6,260 nt of DNA from Dehalococcoidia bacterium (GTDB lineage: Bacteria > Chloroflexota > Dehalococcoidia > UBA2247): the NCBI GenBank assembly GCA_021159955.1, contig JAGHDJ010000118.1, positions 1 to 6,260 of the forward strand, written 5' to 3'. Under the pieces are notes generated by a model. The model had not been told where the DNA came from, made no database searches, and saw only the letters and a program-made list of their open reading frames with translations. Position numbers and translations under genes: made by a program. Below, piece after piece: positions 5,920 through 6,260 of the stretch; positions within the stretch are counted from its first letter, which is position 1; every line of letters starts with the position of its first letter.

Positions 5920-6260
5920 CTAGATACTATTCAGCTTTTCCCGTAGTATCTTGAGGTTTATCACGTCCTCTTCATTGTATCGCAACAGGGTGCGCAGGGC
6001 GTAGTCATCGTCATCATTCTGATAGCTGTACCACAATCTTATTGCCTCGAGCCCGTCGACACCTGTTAGCATTCGCTGTATGCCCAATTGTTGCTCTACC
6101 GATTTCAGCCCGCCGCGCAATCCAACCTTCCAGCAGTCATACATCAGGTCATGGTGCTGATGGTAATCAGCCAAATCCAGTTTCAGGCTGGTGTGTATGA
6201 AGGGAAGGTCAAATCGGCTCCCGTTGTAGGTATAAATTGTGCCCACGCCTTTCAGCAGAT
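5920..6260 (-). CDS. YprB-type RNase H-like 3'-5' exonuclease domain protein (C-terminal part, runs off the right edge)
   Basis: About 112 C-terminal residues are visible. The frame stays open to the window edge (LLKGVGTIYTYNG...), so the gene starts outside; the internal GTG at 6246 is not a real start. YNGSRFDLPFI matches the Exo II region of the DnaQ-like/YprB ribonuclease H-like family (PF13482 type), with Asn and Asp as expected metal-site residues. YNEEDVINLKIL near the C-terminus matches Exo III, with its conserved Asp and preceding Tyr. The first motif (DxE) should lie beyond the edge. In between, LRGGLKSVEQQLGI is the usual helix that follows the Exo II part. Such proteins are predicted nucleases acting on RNA or DNA; the substrate is unknown. 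Its TAG stop faces the typA stop across 7 bp with no clear terminator between them. Confidence 0.8.
   Translation of the reverse strand, partial: LLKGVGTIYTYNGSRFDLPFIHTSLKLDLADYHQHHDLMYDCWKVGLRGGLKSVEQQLGIQRMLTGVDGLEAIRLWYSYQNDDDDYALRTLLRYNEEDVINLKILREKLNSI

Noticed and set aside
5896..5940. A hairpin terminator between typA and the convergent nuclease gene
   Set aside because: Only a short, bulged CTAGGG/CCCTTAG pairing is possible and no T-run follows on either strand.

Overview
The window looks like ordinary chromosomal DNA from a bacterium. The best fit is a monoderm lineage, tentatively Chloroflexota (Dehalococcoidia-like), but no marker gene settles this. The zinc-binding protein appears to be a lipoprotein, as expected in single-membrane cells. 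The regulator's operator resembles the actinobacterial-type Zur box, and the left end carries short palindromic repeats of a kind common in environmental bacterial genomes. The taxonomic guess rests on the overall look of the proteins and is weak.

Layout. Bases 1-31 may hold the last codons of a gene entering from the left. Bases 32-398 are non-coding and repeat-rich: a perfect three-stem (cloverleaf-like) palindrome at 75-125, then two diverged copies of a ~55-bp repeat facing each other at 193-310, with hints of a third copy interrupted by the cloverleaf. A small DUF1648 membrane protein follows on the plus strand (399-920). It converges, with a 1-bp gap, on a four-gene minus-strand operon that reads right to left: zur-like Fur-family regulator (3885-3418), znuA substrate-binding lipoprotein (3437-2547), znuC ATPase (2544-1786) and znuB permease (1782-922). 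The 215-bp divergent gap at 3886-4100 contains a near-consensus promoter for the operon with a long palindromic operator over the predicted start site. typA/bipA (4101-5912) runs to the right and converges, 7 bp apart, on the C-terminal part of a YprB-type 3'-5' exonuclease domain gene that runs off the right edge.

How the genes work together. The operon encodes a complete high-affinity zinc (metal) uptake system plus its own metalloregulator, transcribed first. The four genes are tightly packed: a 20-bp overlap, a 2-bp gap and a 3-bp gap, with ribosome binding sites inside the preceding genes. The expected circuit is that metal-loaded regulator sits on the operator and shuts off both itself and the transporter, and metal starvation releases it. 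TypA, the DUF1648 protein and the exonuclease have no evident link to metal uptake.

I see no clear previously undescribed system here. The most informative items are the promoter-operator architecture, a regulator that by eye lacks Zur-typical sensing cysteines although its context is zinc-type, and the nested/paired small repeats at the left end.
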